DNA from: Rhodococcus sp. SMB37
Lineage (GTDB): Bacteria; Actinomycetota; Actinomycetes; Mycobacteriales; Mycobacteriaceae
Direction: 5' to 3'
NCBI RefSeq assembly: GCF_004345605.1
Contig: NZ_SLVY01000011.1
Span: 62,001-126,000, forward strand
DNA: 64,000 nucleotides
Below are positions 8,800 to 17,749 of this stretch, in pieces. The stretch's first letter is position 1. The number at the start of each line of letters is the position of its first letter. The translations under genes were made by a program, and so were the position numbers. Under the pieces are notes generated by a model. The model ran no database searches. It was not told the origin of the DNA and saw nothing but the letters and a program-made list of their open reading frames with translations.

Positions 8800-8997
8800 C
8801 CCCGCGCTTCCGTGTTGATCGAGAACGTCGAGCATCATATCGACGAGGAAGAGCAGGAGTGGTTTCCGAAGGTGCGTGAAGCATTGGGGCGCAAGAAGCT
8901 CCAGGAAATCGGTGAGCGGATGATCGAATTGGAGAAGGAGGCCCCCACCTCCCCTGCGCAGCCGTCGGCGTTGAGAAGCCGGTCGATGCCGTCCTGA
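8800..8997 (+). pseudogene. Hemerythrin-like (HHE) protein remnant, C-terminal part only
   Basis: In the frame containing GTG 8812 the translation ENVEHHIDEEEQEWFPKVRE is the C-terminal helix of an HHE/hemerythrin cation-binding protein, followed by a typical tail with APTSP. The first two-thirds of the domain, including its other iron ligands, are absent. Upstream the frame runs back into the kinase gene, where it is only a shadow. I therefore read this as the stump of a deleted gene rather than a functional protein. Confidence 0.6.
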
Positions 8998-9064
8998 AAT
9001 AGAAAAGCATCGCCTGCGGTGTAATTCCCCTGATGCTCCCCCTCTTCAAGGCCGACCTGATCTT

Positions 9065-9103
9065 TGGTGTTCTCGACTGCGATATTCGCTGTCGAGAACA
9101 CCA
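9065..9103. repeat. Hairpin element, copy 1 (long inverted repeat)
   Basis: GGTGTTCTCGAC at 9066-9077 pairs perfectly with GTCGAGAACACC at 9091-9102. The inner GCG/CGC also pairs around an ATATT loop, with one T-T mismatch, giving a stem of about 16 bp. A close copy lies at 21768-21804. There is no T-run, but long GC-rich stems without T-runs often end transcription in actinobacteria. Confidence 0.75.
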
Positions 9104-9181
9104 GATGCGTGCCCTGGCTGTGGCACATGACTACCTCGACCCCAGGAGTAGCACTCGTGTTCCTCCGGAACGGAGAGTGAA

Positions 9182-9290
9182 ATGACAACCGACGGAATCG
9201 AAGCCGTGTTTCTGACGACCCGCGACTGCGGAAGGTCGGTGAAGTTCTTCCAACAGACGGGCTTCACCTCGGAGGTCGAGACCGCCCATC
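9182..9290 (+). pseudogene. Glyoxalase/VOC protein remnant, N-terminal part
   Basis: From ATG 9182 the frame begins with a typical VOC-family start (MTTDGIEAVFL, then the beta-alpha-beta element around VKFFQQTGF). It loses family resemblance after about 35 residues, where the sequence switches to the methyltransferase remnant in another frame. The metal-binding and C-terminal repeats are missing. It reads as the 5' end of a gene joined by deletion to an unrelated 3' end. Confidence 0.6.
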
Positions 9291-9293
9291 GGT

Positions 9294-9653
9294 CCGGGCG
9301 TCTCCACAGGTGTGTCGCACTATCTGACCAGGGACGCGACCGCGGCGACACTTCGGCAGGCCGCCGGGCTCGCAGCCGGGTCGACGCTGGCAATGACCTT
9401 CCTGTTGCCCGCCGAGCTGATCGGCGAGATCGACCGCGCAGGCCTCGAGACCGGTGGAAAGGGGGCCGAGGTCTCCGGAACACCCTTCGTCAGCTTCTAC
9501 ACACCCTCTGAAATACTGACTCTCGCCGGGGAATCGGGCCTCACGCAAGTCCGGCACGTCGCGGGAACATCGCTGGGAGCACGCTACTTTGCCGACAGGG
9601 CCGACAGTCTGCGCCCGTCGAGCGGGGAGGACATTCTGGTGGCCACCATCTGA
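9294..9653 (+). pseudogene. SAM-dependent methyltransferase remnant, C-terminal part
   Basis: The frame ending at 9653 encodes VSHYLTRDATAATLRQAAGL, then STLAMTFLLPAELI, then a last block with GTPFVSFYTPSEI. This is the C-terminal third of a class I methyltransferase of the leucine-carboxymethyltransferase-like (TIGR00027-type) family. The SAM-binding Rossmann N-terminus is absent, replaced by the VOC start in a different frame. A GTG at 9312 could begin translation, but the product would lack the cofactor site. Confidence 0.65.
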
Positions 9654-9794
9654 CGGCCGCTCGTAGGGCGAGCGAGTGAATCCGTCGTCTCATCCGTCGA
9701 ACCCCTCGCCGCGGACGGGATGGGCGAACCAGCGGGATTCGTTGAACCTCGATGGGTCGGGTGTTACTGTCTCGCGTGTAGATACCGAGATATG

Positions 9795-9813
9795 GTGTGT
9801 ATATAACGCACAC
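9795..9813. promoter_or_regulatory. Operator motif A, site 1 (upstream of mhpB)
   Basis: The sequence GTGTGTATATAACGCACAC is an inverted repeat. Its reverse complement matches site 3 (19876-19895) at nearly every base. It lies 35 bp before the mhpB start. Related sites lie before mhpA, the flavin monooxygenase at 19936 and the desaturase pair near 25.1 kb. The likely binder is the IclR protein encoded at 11674-12375. Confidence 0.6.
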
Positions 9814-9847
9814 GGTCCTGCTCGCTCGGTCGACGAACGGAGTGACC

Positions 9848-10822
9848 ATGCCGCTTGCTCTCTGCGCTTCGTCGCACTCGCCGCTGATCGGCCTGCACGA
9901 CCCTCCGGCAGACATCGCCGACGAGGTGCACGCCCAGCTTGCGGGGGCACGCGCGTTCGTGGAGGAGTTCGATCCCGAACTCGTGCTGGTCTTCGCTCCC
10001 GACCACTACAACGGATTCCTGTACGAGCTGATGCCGTCATTCTGCGTGGGCACGGCAGCCGCATCCGTGGGTGACTACGGGCTGCCGAAGGGTCCGCTTC
10101 CCGTCGACCGCGCCGCCGCCTATGCCCTCGCGCGACACGCACTCGAGTCGGGCGTCGATGTGGCGCTGTCCGAGTCGATGCAGGTGGACCACGGTTTCGT
10201 TCAGCCACTTCTGTTTCTGTTCGGTTCCATGGAGAAGCTTCCACCTCTGGTTCCGGTGTTCATCAACTGTGTGGCCGAGCCGCTCGGCCCGGCAAGTCGA
10301 GCGCGTCTGCTGGGGGAGGCTGCAGGACGATCGGTGGCGAAGTCGGGGAAGCGAGTGCTGATCGTCGGGTCGGGTGGCCTCTCGCACGACCCGCCGGTTC
10401 CCCGCATGGAAAACGCCACCCCGGAAGTGGTCGAACGAATTACACACGGGCGCAACCCTACTGCCGAACAGCGTAGGGTGCGGGAGTCTCGCACGGTCGC
10501 GGCAGCGGGCGCGTTCGCGTCGGGCTCAACCGAGTTCCACGACCTCAACCCCGAATTCGACGCATTCGTGCTCGACGCGTTCGAGTCGGGCGCCACCACT
10601 GCGTTCGACGATAAATCGACCGACTGGTTCGTCGAGGAGGGCGGCCATTCCGCCCATGAGATCCGCACCTGGATCGCCGCCTACGCTGCGCTGTCCACTC
10701 AGGGCGACTACGAGATGACACGCCGTTACTACCGACCGATCAAAGAGTGGTTCGCCGGATTCGCCGTCACCACTGCAGTACAGAAGGCCGCCGTAATACC
10801 GAAGGAGTGTGCTGCGCAATGA
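9848..10822 (+). CDS. mhpB: MhpB-like 3-carboxyethylcatechol 2,3-dioxygenase
   Basis: This 324-residue class III extradiol dioxygenase starts at ATG 9848 behind CGGAG. It has the family start ALCASSHSPL, a buried acidic/His region in FAPDHYNGF, QVDHGFVQP and the GSGGLSHDPP turn. These match MhpB/HppB, which cleaves 2,3-dihydroxyphenylpropionate next to the side chain using Fe(II), giving 2-hydroxy-6-ketonona-2,4-dienedioate. The next gene begins inside its stop (ATGA), so cleavage and hydrolysis enzymes are coupled. Operator motif A lies just upstream. The later genes of the pathway (MhpD/E/F) are not in the window. Confidence 0.9.
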   Translation: MPLALCASSHSPLIGLHDPPADIADEVHAQLAGARAFVEEFDPELVLVFAPDHYNGFLYELMPSFCVGTAAASVGDYGLPKGPLPVDRAAAYALARHALESGVDVALSESMQVDHGFVQPLLFLFGSMEKLPPLVPVFINCVAEPLGPASRARLLGEAAGRSVAKSGKRVLIVGSGGLSHDPPVPRMENATPEVVERITHGRNPTAEQRRVRESRTVAAAGAFASGSTEFHDLNPEFDAFVLDAFESGATTAFDDKSTDWFVEEGGHSAHEIRTWIAAYAALSTQGDYEMTRRYYRPIKEWFAGFAVTTAVQKAAVIPKECAAQ

Positions 10823-11667
10823 CTATCTGGGACGACCTCGGCACGGTGGCACACACGATCGAGTACCGCGAGATCGACGGGTGGCGGACCCGGGTGCTGC
10901 GCGCGGGTTCCGGTCCTGCGCTGGTGCTCATGCACGGTACGGGCGGACATCTGGAAGCATTCTCGCGGAACATTCCTGCGCTCTCCGAGCTTTTCACCGT
11001 CATTGCCTACGACTTCCCCGGGCAGGGTTACACGACTCCGACCGAGCATGATCTCGAGATCGACGCCTACGTCGGGCATCTCGCCGCGCTACTGGATGAT
11101 CTGGATCTGGATCGCGTGCACCTGTCAGGCGAGTCACTCGGTGGTTGGGTGGCAATCAAATTCGCTGTCGAGCACCCCGAACGGCTGGACCGCGTCGTGC
11201 TCAACACACCCGGCGGAACCATGGCCGCCCCGGAAGTGATGGCGCGGATCAGAGACTTGAGCCAGTCCGCCGCCGACGACCCTTCGGAGGAACGCATCCG
11301 GGCGCGTCTCGAGTGGCTCATGGCCGATCCTTCAAGTGTCACGGACGAACTCGTCGGGTGCCGCCGAGCGATCTATTCGCGACCCGGGTTCGCCGAGTCG
11401 ATGCGACACGTCCTGTGCCTACAGGATCCCGAGGTGCGGCGGCGCAACATGGTCACCGACGCAGACCTGGCCGCAGTGGCGGCACCCGCGCTGGTGATCT
11501 GGACCAGCGATGACCCGTCCGGCCCTGCGGGGGCAGGCATGGACATGGCCGACAAGATGCCGAACGGGCAGTTCCTCTTCATCGACGGAGCCGGGCACTG
11601 GCCGCAGTGGGAGCAGCAGGAGATCTGCGACAAGGCCGTGATCGGTTTCCTCTGCAGCGACGCATGA
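10819..11667 (+). CDS. mhpC: MhpC-like meta-cleavage product hydrolase
   Basis: This is a 282-residue alpha/beta hydrolase. The oxyanion region is HGTGGH (39-44), the nucleophile is Ser106 in GESLGG, the acid is an Asp in the WTSDDPSG segment, and the His lies in GAGHWPQWE near the C-terminus. It belongs to the carbon-carbon hydrolases that split ring-fission products. Coupling to mhpB (ATGA at 10819) indicates the nonadienedioate product as substrate, releasing succinate and 2-hydroxypentadienoate. Its stop is 6 bp from the stop of the convergent IclR gene. Confidence 0.88.
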   Translation: MTIWDDLGTVAHTIEYREIDGWRTRVLRAGSGPALVLMHGTGGHLEAFSRNIPALSELFTVIAYDFPGQGYTTPTEHDLEIDAYVGHLAALLDDLDLDRVHLSGESLGGWVAIKFAVEHPERLDRVVLNTPGGTMAAPEVMARIRDLSQSAADDPSEERIRARLEWLMADPSSVTDELVGCRRAIYSRPGFAESMRHVLCLQDPEVRRRNMVTDADLAAVAAPALVIWTSDDPSGPAGAGMDMADKMPNGQFLFIDGAGHWPQWEQQEICDKAVIGFLCSDA

Positions 11668-11673
11668 CGGCGC

Positions 11674-12375
11674 TCAGCCCTCGAGCACTGCCGATGCGAT
11701 CTCCTCCGCGGCCCGCACGACCTCCGGCGCAGCCGTGGCCAGCTGGTTCTCACGATGGCTCATGAGCGTCAGGCACGCCGCGGGGTGTGAGTTCGCGATC
11801 GGGGCCGCGACCGCGTAGGCGCCGGACTCGACCTCACCCGAGCTCGTAGCGTATCCGCGCCGCCGTGCCTCGACGACTACCTCGGGCTCGCCCGGAAGTG
11901 CCGGCCCCGCTGCAAGCAGCGCGTAACCGGCGGCGCCGCGATCCAGCGGCGTCCGCATTCCGGCGCGGAAAGCAATGTGCTGGAGCACCGTCACGGGCTC
12001 CACCACCTCGATCGAGACTGCTTCCTCGCCCTCGACGACGAACAGGTGCACGGTGCAACCGGCCTGGTCGGCGAGGCGACGCATCACCGGGGTGGCGATC
12101 TCGCGCAGCGCCGGTAGGTAGGACGTCGAGAGGGCGGCGAGGAGCGCTCCGGGGCGGTAGCTGCCGTCGGATCCGTGCGTCACGAATCCGAAGTCGCGCA
12201 ATGTCTGCAGGATTCGGTACGCGATCGAGCGGTGGACGTCCAGTTCGGCGGCGAGACGCTGAACGGTCATGCCGTCGGGGGAGTCCACGACGGCAAGCAG
12301 TGCGGTGAGTCCGCGAGCCAGCGTCCGGCTGCCGACCTGGGGTGCAGGCTGCTGGCGCCCGTTCGACGTCGTCAT
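11674..12375 (-). CDS. IclR-family regulator
   Basis: This 233-residue protein has a winged helix-turn-helix (about 18-75, with VQRLAAELDVHRSIAYRIL) and an IclR effector domain (about 85-230: PVMRRLADQAGCTVHL, then a late ESGAYAVAAPI). It is divergent from mhpA and convergent with mhpC, the usual place for the regulator of phenylpropionate genes (compare MhpR/HppR). Four copies of motif A stand before mhpB, mhpA, the 19936 monooxygenase and the desaturase pair. That makes it the obvious candidate regulator of this set (inference). Confidence 0.88.
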   Translation of the reverse strand: MTTSNGRQQPAPQVGSRTLARGLTALLAVVDSPDGMTVQRLAAELDVHRSIAYRILQTLRDFGFVTHGSDGSYRPGALLAALSTSYLPALREIATPVMRRLADQAGCTVHLFVVEGEEAVSIEVVEPVTVLQHIAFRAGMRTPLDRGAAGYALLAAGPALPGEPEVVVEARRRGYATSSGEVESGAYAVAAPIANSHPAACLTLMSHRENQLATAAPEVVRAAEEIASAVLEG

Positions 12376-12477
12376 TCAGCGCACGCCCGTGAGCGAAAAG
12401 TACAACATGAAGCTCATTATATGCACTTCGGCCGCGATGGCGGTGTTGACACTATAGCTCCGCATTCGACATAGTAC

Positions 12478-12516
12478 GTGTGGATATAGAAGCTCGGTGT
12501 TCGATAAATACAACAC
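12478..12516. promoter_or_regulatory. Operator motif A, site 2 (mhpA/IclR intergenic)
   Basis: GTGTTCGATAAATACAACAC (12497-12516) is an imperfect inverted repeat. It is preceded by a second element, GTGTGGATATAGAAGC, starting near 12478. The same pair of elements recurs before the monooxygenase at 19936. It sits just before the mhpA ribosome site, within the divergent promoter region. Confidence 0.62.
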
Positions 12517-12536
12517 ACTGATGCAAGGGAGTGCCC

Positions 12537-14186
12537 GTGACCGACGGTCGAGAACGATCTGCTTCGGAGCCTGCTGCCGTCGATGTGCTCATCGTGGGAG
12601 CTGGGCCCGTGGGGCTCACCTTGGCGAACATTCTGGGAGCCCGAGGGCTGCAGGTTCTCATCGCGGAGGAGCGAGACGTCCTCATCGACTACCCGCGCGG
12701 TGTGGGACTGGACGATGAGTCCATGCGCGCATTCCAGGGCATCGGTCTGGCAAGAAACGTTGAACAGCACCTCATTCCGAATCAGATCCTGCGATTCGTC
12801 AACGGCAATGGTGAGCTTCTCGCGGAGATGGCGCCGAGTCGGGCGCAGTTCGGCTGGCCGCGGCGCAACGGGTTCGTCCAGCCACTCGTGGATGCCGAGC
12901 TCCTCGAAGGCCTCGCGCGTTTCGACACCGTCGACGTGTGCTGGTCCACCCCGATGCAGTCCCTGCGAGAAGACGGGGACGGTGTCGTTGTCGAACTCCG
13001 CGACCGCGGCGCACCTCGCGAGGTGCGCGCGCGATACGTGGTCGGATGCGACGGCGGTAAGAGTCGAACCCGCCACATCATCGGGACCGCGTTCGACGGT
13101 GTCACGTCGTCCACCCGTTGGCTCGTTGTGGACCTCGCCCATGACCCCCTCGGCTCGCCGAACAGCTACGTCGGCGCCGACCCCGAGCGGCCCTACGCGT
13201 CCATTTCCATCGCCCACGGCATCCGGCGCTTCGAGTTCATGCTCATGGACGACGAGCACGACAGCGAGGTCGACGACATCGGCTTCGTGCGCGCTCTTCT
13301 CGGCCTGCACATCCCGCGCCCGGAGGACGCCGAGATCATTGCCTACCGCATCTACACCCATCACTCGCGGATCGCGGGGGAGTTCGGTCGCGGACGCATC
13401 TTCATCGCGGGCGACGCCGCCCACCTCATGCCCGTCTGGCAGGGGCAGGGATACAACAGCGGCATGCGCGACGCGGTCAATCTCGGCTGGAAACTCGCCG
13501 CAGTGTGCTCCGGACAGGCCGACCCCGACCTGCTGACCACCTACGATGCGGAGCGGCGCGGACATGCCCGGGCCATGATCGATCTGTCGACCATGGTCGG
13601 GCGGGTGATCTCGGTGCGTGACAAGCGCCTTGCCTGGCTTCGCGACCGGGTGCTTCGCTCGGCGTCGGCGCTCCCCGCCCTCAAGCGCTACATCCTCGAG
13701 ATGCGGTTCAAGCCGATGCCGCGATACGAGACCGGGGCGGTGGTGCCCCTCCCCGGCAAGGACTCGCCGGTCGGCCGGATGTTCATTCAGCCCGAGGTCG
13801 TCACCGAGAACGGCCGGTGCCGTCTCGACGAGGCGCTCGGAAGCTGGTTCGCGGTGCTTTGCTGGAACAACGACCCCACCGCGGTGCTCGACAAGCCCAG
13901 CGTGGAGGCGTGGCGCAAGATCGGTGCGCGGCTCGTCACCGTCGTTCCGGCTGCCCAGGTGGGGCGGACCTCGTACGGAGACGACGTGACCGTGGTCGGC
14001 GACCCGGGGCAGCTCAAGGCCTGGTTCGACGCTCACCGCGAGTCGGTCCTGTTCCTGCGACCCGATCGGTTCGTCGCCGCTGCCGGCATCGCGCAGGACG
14101 CGAGCCTGCTGTCGACGCAGCTGTTGAGTGCTCTGCGCATGGAGAAGTACGTCGCCGACAGCCCTTCTGGTGCCACCGCGGGCTGA
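12537..14186 (+). CDS. mhpA: MhpA-like 3-(3-hydroxyphenyl)propionate hydroxylase
   Basis: This 549-residue class A flavin hydroxylase uses NADH, FAD and oxygen to add the ortho hydroxyl that makes 2,3-dihydroxyphenylpropionate. The FAD Rossmann motif GAGPVG is at residue 21. The middle CDGGKS(R) element and the [14 protein letters not shown] motif that holds the FAD ribityl chain are all present. GTG 12537 is preferred because AAGGGAG (12525-12531) lies five bases ahead; GTG 12531 is the alternative. The substrate name rests on the family and on the mhpB/mhpC neighbours. A related resorcinol-type substrate cannot be excluded. Confidence 0.87.
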   Translation: MTDGRERSASEPAAVDVLIVGAGPVGLTLANILGARGLQVLIAEERDVLIDYPRGVGLDDESMRAFQGIGLARNVEQHLIPNQILRFVNGNGELLAEMAPSRAQFGWPRRNGFVQPLVDAELLEGLARFDTVDVCWSTPMQSLREDGDGVVVELRDRGAPREVRARYVVGCDGGKSRTRHIIGTAFDGVTSSTRWLVVDLAHDPLGSPNSYVGADPERPYASISIAHGIRRFEFMLMDDEHDSEVDDIGFVRALLGLHIPRPEDAEIIAYRIYTHHSRIAGEFGRGRIFIAGDAAHLMPVWQGQGYNSGMRDAVNLGWKLAAVCSGQADPDLLTTYDAERRGHARAMIDLSTMVGRVISVRDKRLAWLRDRVLRSASALPALKRYILEMRFKPMPRYETGAVVPLPGKDSPVGRMFIQPEVVTENGRCRLDEALGSWFAVLCWNNDPTAVLDKPSVEAWRKIGARLVTVVPAAQVGRTSYGDDVTVVGDPGQLKAWFDAHRESVLFLRPDRFVAAAGIAQDASLLSTQLLSALRMEKYVADSPSGATAG

Positions 14187-14264
14187 CGAGCGCCGACACT
14201 TCGCTGGAGAATCCGACCATTTGCTTGACGATCCCCCCTGTGCTGAGGAACAGTGTCCAATAAC

Positions 14265-14285
14265 GAGACACATCGTCTAGTGAAC
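14265..14285. promoter_or_regulatory. Operator motif B, site 1 (upstream of CoA-transferase)
   Basis: GAGACACATCGTCTAGTGAAC shares the core GACRCATYGTCTA with sites at 26822 and 32453. The core is a loose palindrome (AGAC, five bases, GTCT). It lies about 40 bp before the CoA-transferase start. The TetR-type protein at 17750 is the likeliest ligand. Confidence 0.5.
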
Positions 14286-14324
14286 TGGGTTGGCTGCTGA
14301 TCCGACGGGCGTGAGGAATCTCGA

Positions 14325-16733
14325 ATGTACAAAGGTCAGGACAGCCGGATCGAAGAGCTTCCGCTCGAGGGCTTCGTCGTCGTCGACCTGTCCATCGGCG
14401 TTGCCGGAGGCTACGGGACGAAGCTCCTGGTAGACGGTGGTGCCACGGTCCTGAAAGTGGAAGCGACGGACGGCGACCCGTTGCGTCGCTGGTCCGGCTC
14501 GGGTGCTGAGATCGGCGACGAAGAGAGCGGTCCGTTCTTCCAGTTCTTGGCGGGCGGCAAGGAAAGCCTCGTCCTCGATCCTGAATCCGCGGACGTCGCA
14601 ATGCAGGTCGGGCGGCGGCTGGCGAGCGCCGATGCGGTGATCTGGTCAGCGGATTCCCCCTTCGCGAGTATCGCCGAACTGCATCCGAAGCGGTTGGAAG
14701 CCGACTACCCGCACCTCGTCATCGTATCGATCAGCCCGTTCGGACTCGATGGCCCGTGGAGTGGCAGGGCTGCAACCGAATTCACACTTCAAGCGTGGTC
14801 AGGCGCGATCGTCGGCCTGGGCCGTGGCGCGCCCGATCGCGCGCCTGTCCAGGTGGGCGGCCGGGTTGGACAGTTCGTGACCGGCACCTACACCGCCATC
14901 GGGGCCCTGACCGGACGTGTGAATTCACGCCTCACGGGTCGCGGGTGCCTCATCGACCTGTCGATGCTCGAGGCGATCGTGTTGAGTCTGACGTATTACC
15001 CCGTCACCTACCACGATGTGATGGAGCGACCGTGGCGCACCGAACGGGCGCTCGTGCTCCCAGGCGTGCAGCAGGCTGCCGACGGTCTGGTCGGAATGGC
15101 TTGCGGGACGCTGCAACAGCGCCAGGACCTCTACGTGATGATGAACCACGCGGAATGGATCGAGGACGACGCCATCATGTCCCGTCCGGCGGAGGTGGCG
15201 CCCCTGATCGCCGAATGGGTAGCCGAGCGCACCGTCGACGAAATCCGCGAACTGGCGATCGCCTTCCGAATCCCGAACGCTCCCGTCGCAGATCCCAGCA
15301 ACGTCGCCACACTCGACCACTTCGAAGCGCGCAGGGTGTTCGTCGAGAACCCGTACGGGAAGTTCCTGCAGCCGCGCCAACCTTTCCAGGTGTCGTCGTT
15401 CACTTGGGCTGCACCGCAACCATCTCCAGCTCTCGGTGCGCATCGCGACCGGTTCGGTCCCGTGCGCGCACACAGCGACGGCGCTAGTGGCACCTTGCCG
15501 TTCGCCGGGTTGCGGGTGCTCGACATGACGGCCTTCTGGGCCGGCCCCACCTCGACCCATCTGCTCGCCCTGCTCGGCGCCGACGTCATTCATCTCGAGT
15601 CCGTTGTACGCCCGGACGGCGGTCGGCTCGTCGGTGGAGTGTCGGGTGACGTCGACATGTGGTGGGAACGTTCCCCCATTCATCTCGGTGGAAATGCCGG
15701 CAAGAAGAGTGTCACGATCGACTTCACCACCGACGAGGGGCGCACACTGCTCGAGCGTCTCATCGAAACCTGCGACGTGCTCGTAGAGAACTTCACGCCG
15801 CGGGTGCTCGATCAAGCGGGGCTGAACTACGAGCGGGTACGCGAGATCAGGCCCGACATCGTGATGGTGCGTATGCCGGGCTTCGGACTCGACGGTCCCT
15901 GGCGCGACATCGCCGCATTCGCCTATTCGATCGAGGACGCCGCGGGCCTGACCTGGATGACGGGCTACCCGGACCGGAACCCACTCGAACCCTCCTGTAT
16001 CGGCGACCCGAACGCCGGCATGCACGCGGTGTACGGTCTGCTACTCGCGCTCGAACACCGCACGGCCACAGGCGAAGGTGCGCTCGTCGAAGCGTCGATG
16101 ATCGATGCGGCACTGAGCATCACCGCTGAGCAGATCATCGAATACACCGCGACCGGGTCGATTCTGACGCGACAGGGAAACCGAGGGCCGGACGCCGCTC
16201 CGCAAGGGTTGTACCGGACGAAGGACGTCGACGAGTTCGGCCGGCCCGACAGTTGGATTGCACTCGCCGTCGAGAACGACGCCCAGTGGGGTGCGCTCGT
16301 CGACGCCTCGAAGGAGGTCCCGGAGTTCCGGGACGCCCGCTTCGCTGCCGCTGCAGGGCGTCTCGAGTATCATGACGAGATCGACAAGCTCATGCAGGCC
16401 TGGTGCGAAGGCCGGAATGCCGAGCACATCGTCGACCGGCTGTGGAGCGCCGGTGTCCCCGTCGCGAAGGTGATGCAGCCGCACCGCCAGATCGAGATCG
16501 AGCAGCTGATCGCGCGGAAGTTCTTCGAGGACATGGAACACCCTGTCGCCGGCCGTTATCGGCAGAGCACCCTGCCGTTCACCATGACCGGACTCCCCGA
16601 GCGTCTGACACAGCGCCCGGCGCCGTTGCTCGGGGAACACAACGACGACGAACTGAAGGCGCTGGGCGTCACCGACGACGACCTGCGTGCACTGGAAGCA
16701 GACGGAGTGATCGGCCGGGCTCCCGCTCGGTAA
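14325..16733 (+). CDS. Two-module class III (CaiB/BaiF) CoA-transferase
   Basis: This 802-residue protein contains two consecutive CaiB/BaiF modules. The first (about 10-375) begins GFVVVDLSIGVAGGYGTKLL. The second (about 385-795) begins GLRVLDMTAFWAGPTSTHLL and carries the usual catalytic-Asp region around GNAGKKSVTIDF. Class III enzymes move CoA between acids and work as dimers of interlocked rings; here one chain supplies both halves. The second module looks more complete than the first. It probably activates a carboxylic acid of the pathway. Motif B lies upstream, and GAGGAAT precedes the start. The hydratase and TetR genes follow. Confidence 0.85.
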   Translation: MYKGQDSRIEELPLEGFVVVDLSIGVAGGYGTKLLVDGGATVLKVEATDGDPLRRWSGSGAEIGDEESGPFFQFLAGGKESLVLDPESADVAMQVGRRLASADAVIWSADSPFASIAELHPKRLEADYPHLVIVSISPFGLDGPWSGRAATEFTLQAWSGAIVGLGRGAPDRAPVQVGGRVGQFVTGTYTAIGALTGRVNSRLTGRGCLIDLSMLEAIVLSLTYYPVTYHDVMERPWRTERALVLPGVQQAADGLVGMACGTLQQRQDLYVMMNHAEWIEDDAIMSRPAEVAPLIAEWVAERTVDEIRELAIAFRIPNAPVADPSNVATLDHFEARRVFVENPYGKFLQPRQPFQVSSFTWAAPQPSPALGAHRDRFGPVRAHSDGASGTLPFAGLRVLDMTAFWAGPTSTHLLALLGADVIHLESVVRPDGGRLVGGVSGDVDMWWERSPIHLGGNAGKKSVTIDFTTDEGRTLLERLIETCDVLVENFTPRVLDQAGLNYERVREIRPDIVMVRMPGFGLDGPWRDIAAFAYSIEDAAGLTWMTGYPDRNPLEPSCIGDPNAGMHAVYGLLLALEHRTATGEGALVEASMIDAALSITAEQIIEYTATGSILTRQGNRGPDAAPQGLYRTKDVDEFGRPDSWIALAVENDAQWGALVDASKEVPEFRDARFAAAAGRLEYHDEIDKLMQAWCEGRNAEHIVDRLWSAGVPVAKVMQPHRQIEIEQLIARKFFEDMEHPVAGRYRQSTLPFTMTGLPERLTQRPAPLLGEHNDDELKALGVTDDDLRALEADGVIGRAPAR

Positions 16734-16773
16734 CAAGTCTCGGTAGCCAATACTGACTTCGAGGAGTACACAC

Positions 16774-17733
16774 ATGTCGAACAGCGAACCGCCGTCGGCG
16801 GAAGAGATCATCCTCTACGAGAAGGATCCGGCTTCGAAGATCGCGACCATCACGTTCAACCGGCCCGACCGCCTGAACGCTCCCACGGTCGAAGCGCGAC
16901 TACGCTACGCCGATCTGCTTCATCGGGCGAGCATCGACGACGACGTGAAGGTCCTGGTGGTGCGGGCCGAGGGCGACGATTTCGGAAGCGGGGTCGACCT
17001 ACCGGACTTCATGGCCGGTATCGACCACGGAGACTCCGCCGAGCGACTCGAGGAGTTCCGGATCGACGACCCCGACGTCGTCTATCCGCCGAAGGACTCG
17101 TACCGCAACATGGGCAACTACGGCTCGTGGTTCGCCGACGCCCGGTCCGGCTGCCGGAGTCTGCAGGAGTTCAACAAGATCAGCATCGTCGAGGTCAAGG
17201 GCTACTGCTACGGGTGGCACTTCTACCAGGCTGCAGACGCCGACCTCGTGATCGCGTCCGACGACGCACTGTTCGGGCATGCCGCGTTCCGCTACGTCGG
17301 CTGGGGTCCGCGCATGTGGACGTGGGCGATGACGATGGGAATCCGGCGTTTCCAGGAGATGGTGTTCACCGGCCGACCGTTCACCGCCGACGAGATGTAC
17401 GAATGCGGTTTCCTCAACAAGGTCGTGGCCCGCGACGACCTCGAGGATGAGGTGCAGACGTACGCGAAGGCGTGCGCGCGCAACCGCCCGACCGACACTG
17501 TCGTCATCCAGAAGATGTTCTTCCGGATGATGAAGCAGCATCAGGGCGAGTACATGGGCAGTCTCCTCACCGGTATGGTCGAGTCCATGGGGCGGCTCGT
17601 CCGCCCGGATGAGCAGGAGTTCCATCTCGACGCCGAGATGATGGAGGCGGGGCTGACCGATTCGGTGAAGGCGAACGACGAGAATTTTCCCCCCGAGTTC
17701 CGGCTCAGCAAGGCCGCCCGGAAGCGGTCCTAG
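16774..17733 (+). CDS. Enoyl-CoA hydratase/isomerase family protein, atypical
   Basis: This 319-residue crotonase-fold protein has FNRPDRLNAP near residue 29, the oxyanion stretch VKGYCYGWHFYQAADADL and a C-terminal trimerisation helix. Its length exceeds the usual 260 residues because of an insertion around DPDVVYPPKDSYRN. The first catalytic Glu of hydratases (in the FGxPE position) is replaced: the sequence reads FGHAAF. The second Glu is kept in RFQEMVFTGR. It may therefore hydrolyse, isomerise or cleave a ring rather than hydrate. It lies 40 bp after the CoA-transferase, in the same operon. Confidence 0.82.
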   Translation: MSNSEPPSAEEIILYEKDPASKIATITFNRPDRLNAPTVEARLRYADLLHRASIDDDVKVLVVRAEGDDFGSGVDLPDFMAGIDHGDSAERLEEFRIDDPDVVYPPKDSYRNMGNYGSWFADARSGCRSLQEFNKISIVEVKGYCYGWHFYQAADADLVIASDDALFGHAAFRYVGWGPRMWTWAMTMGIRRFQEMVFTGRPFTADEMYECGFLNKVVARDDLEDEVQTYAKACARNRPTDTVVIQKMFFRMMKQHQGEYMGSLLTGMVESMGRLVRPDEQEFHLDAEMMEAGLTDSVKANDENFPPEFRLSKAARKRS

Positions 17734-17749
17734 TTAGGATCACCGATTC

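Noticed and set aside
12417-14273. Minus-strand frame of 618 codons over mhpA
   Set aside because: It mirrors the mhpA gene, which has complete flavin motifs. The minus translation has no domain pattern.
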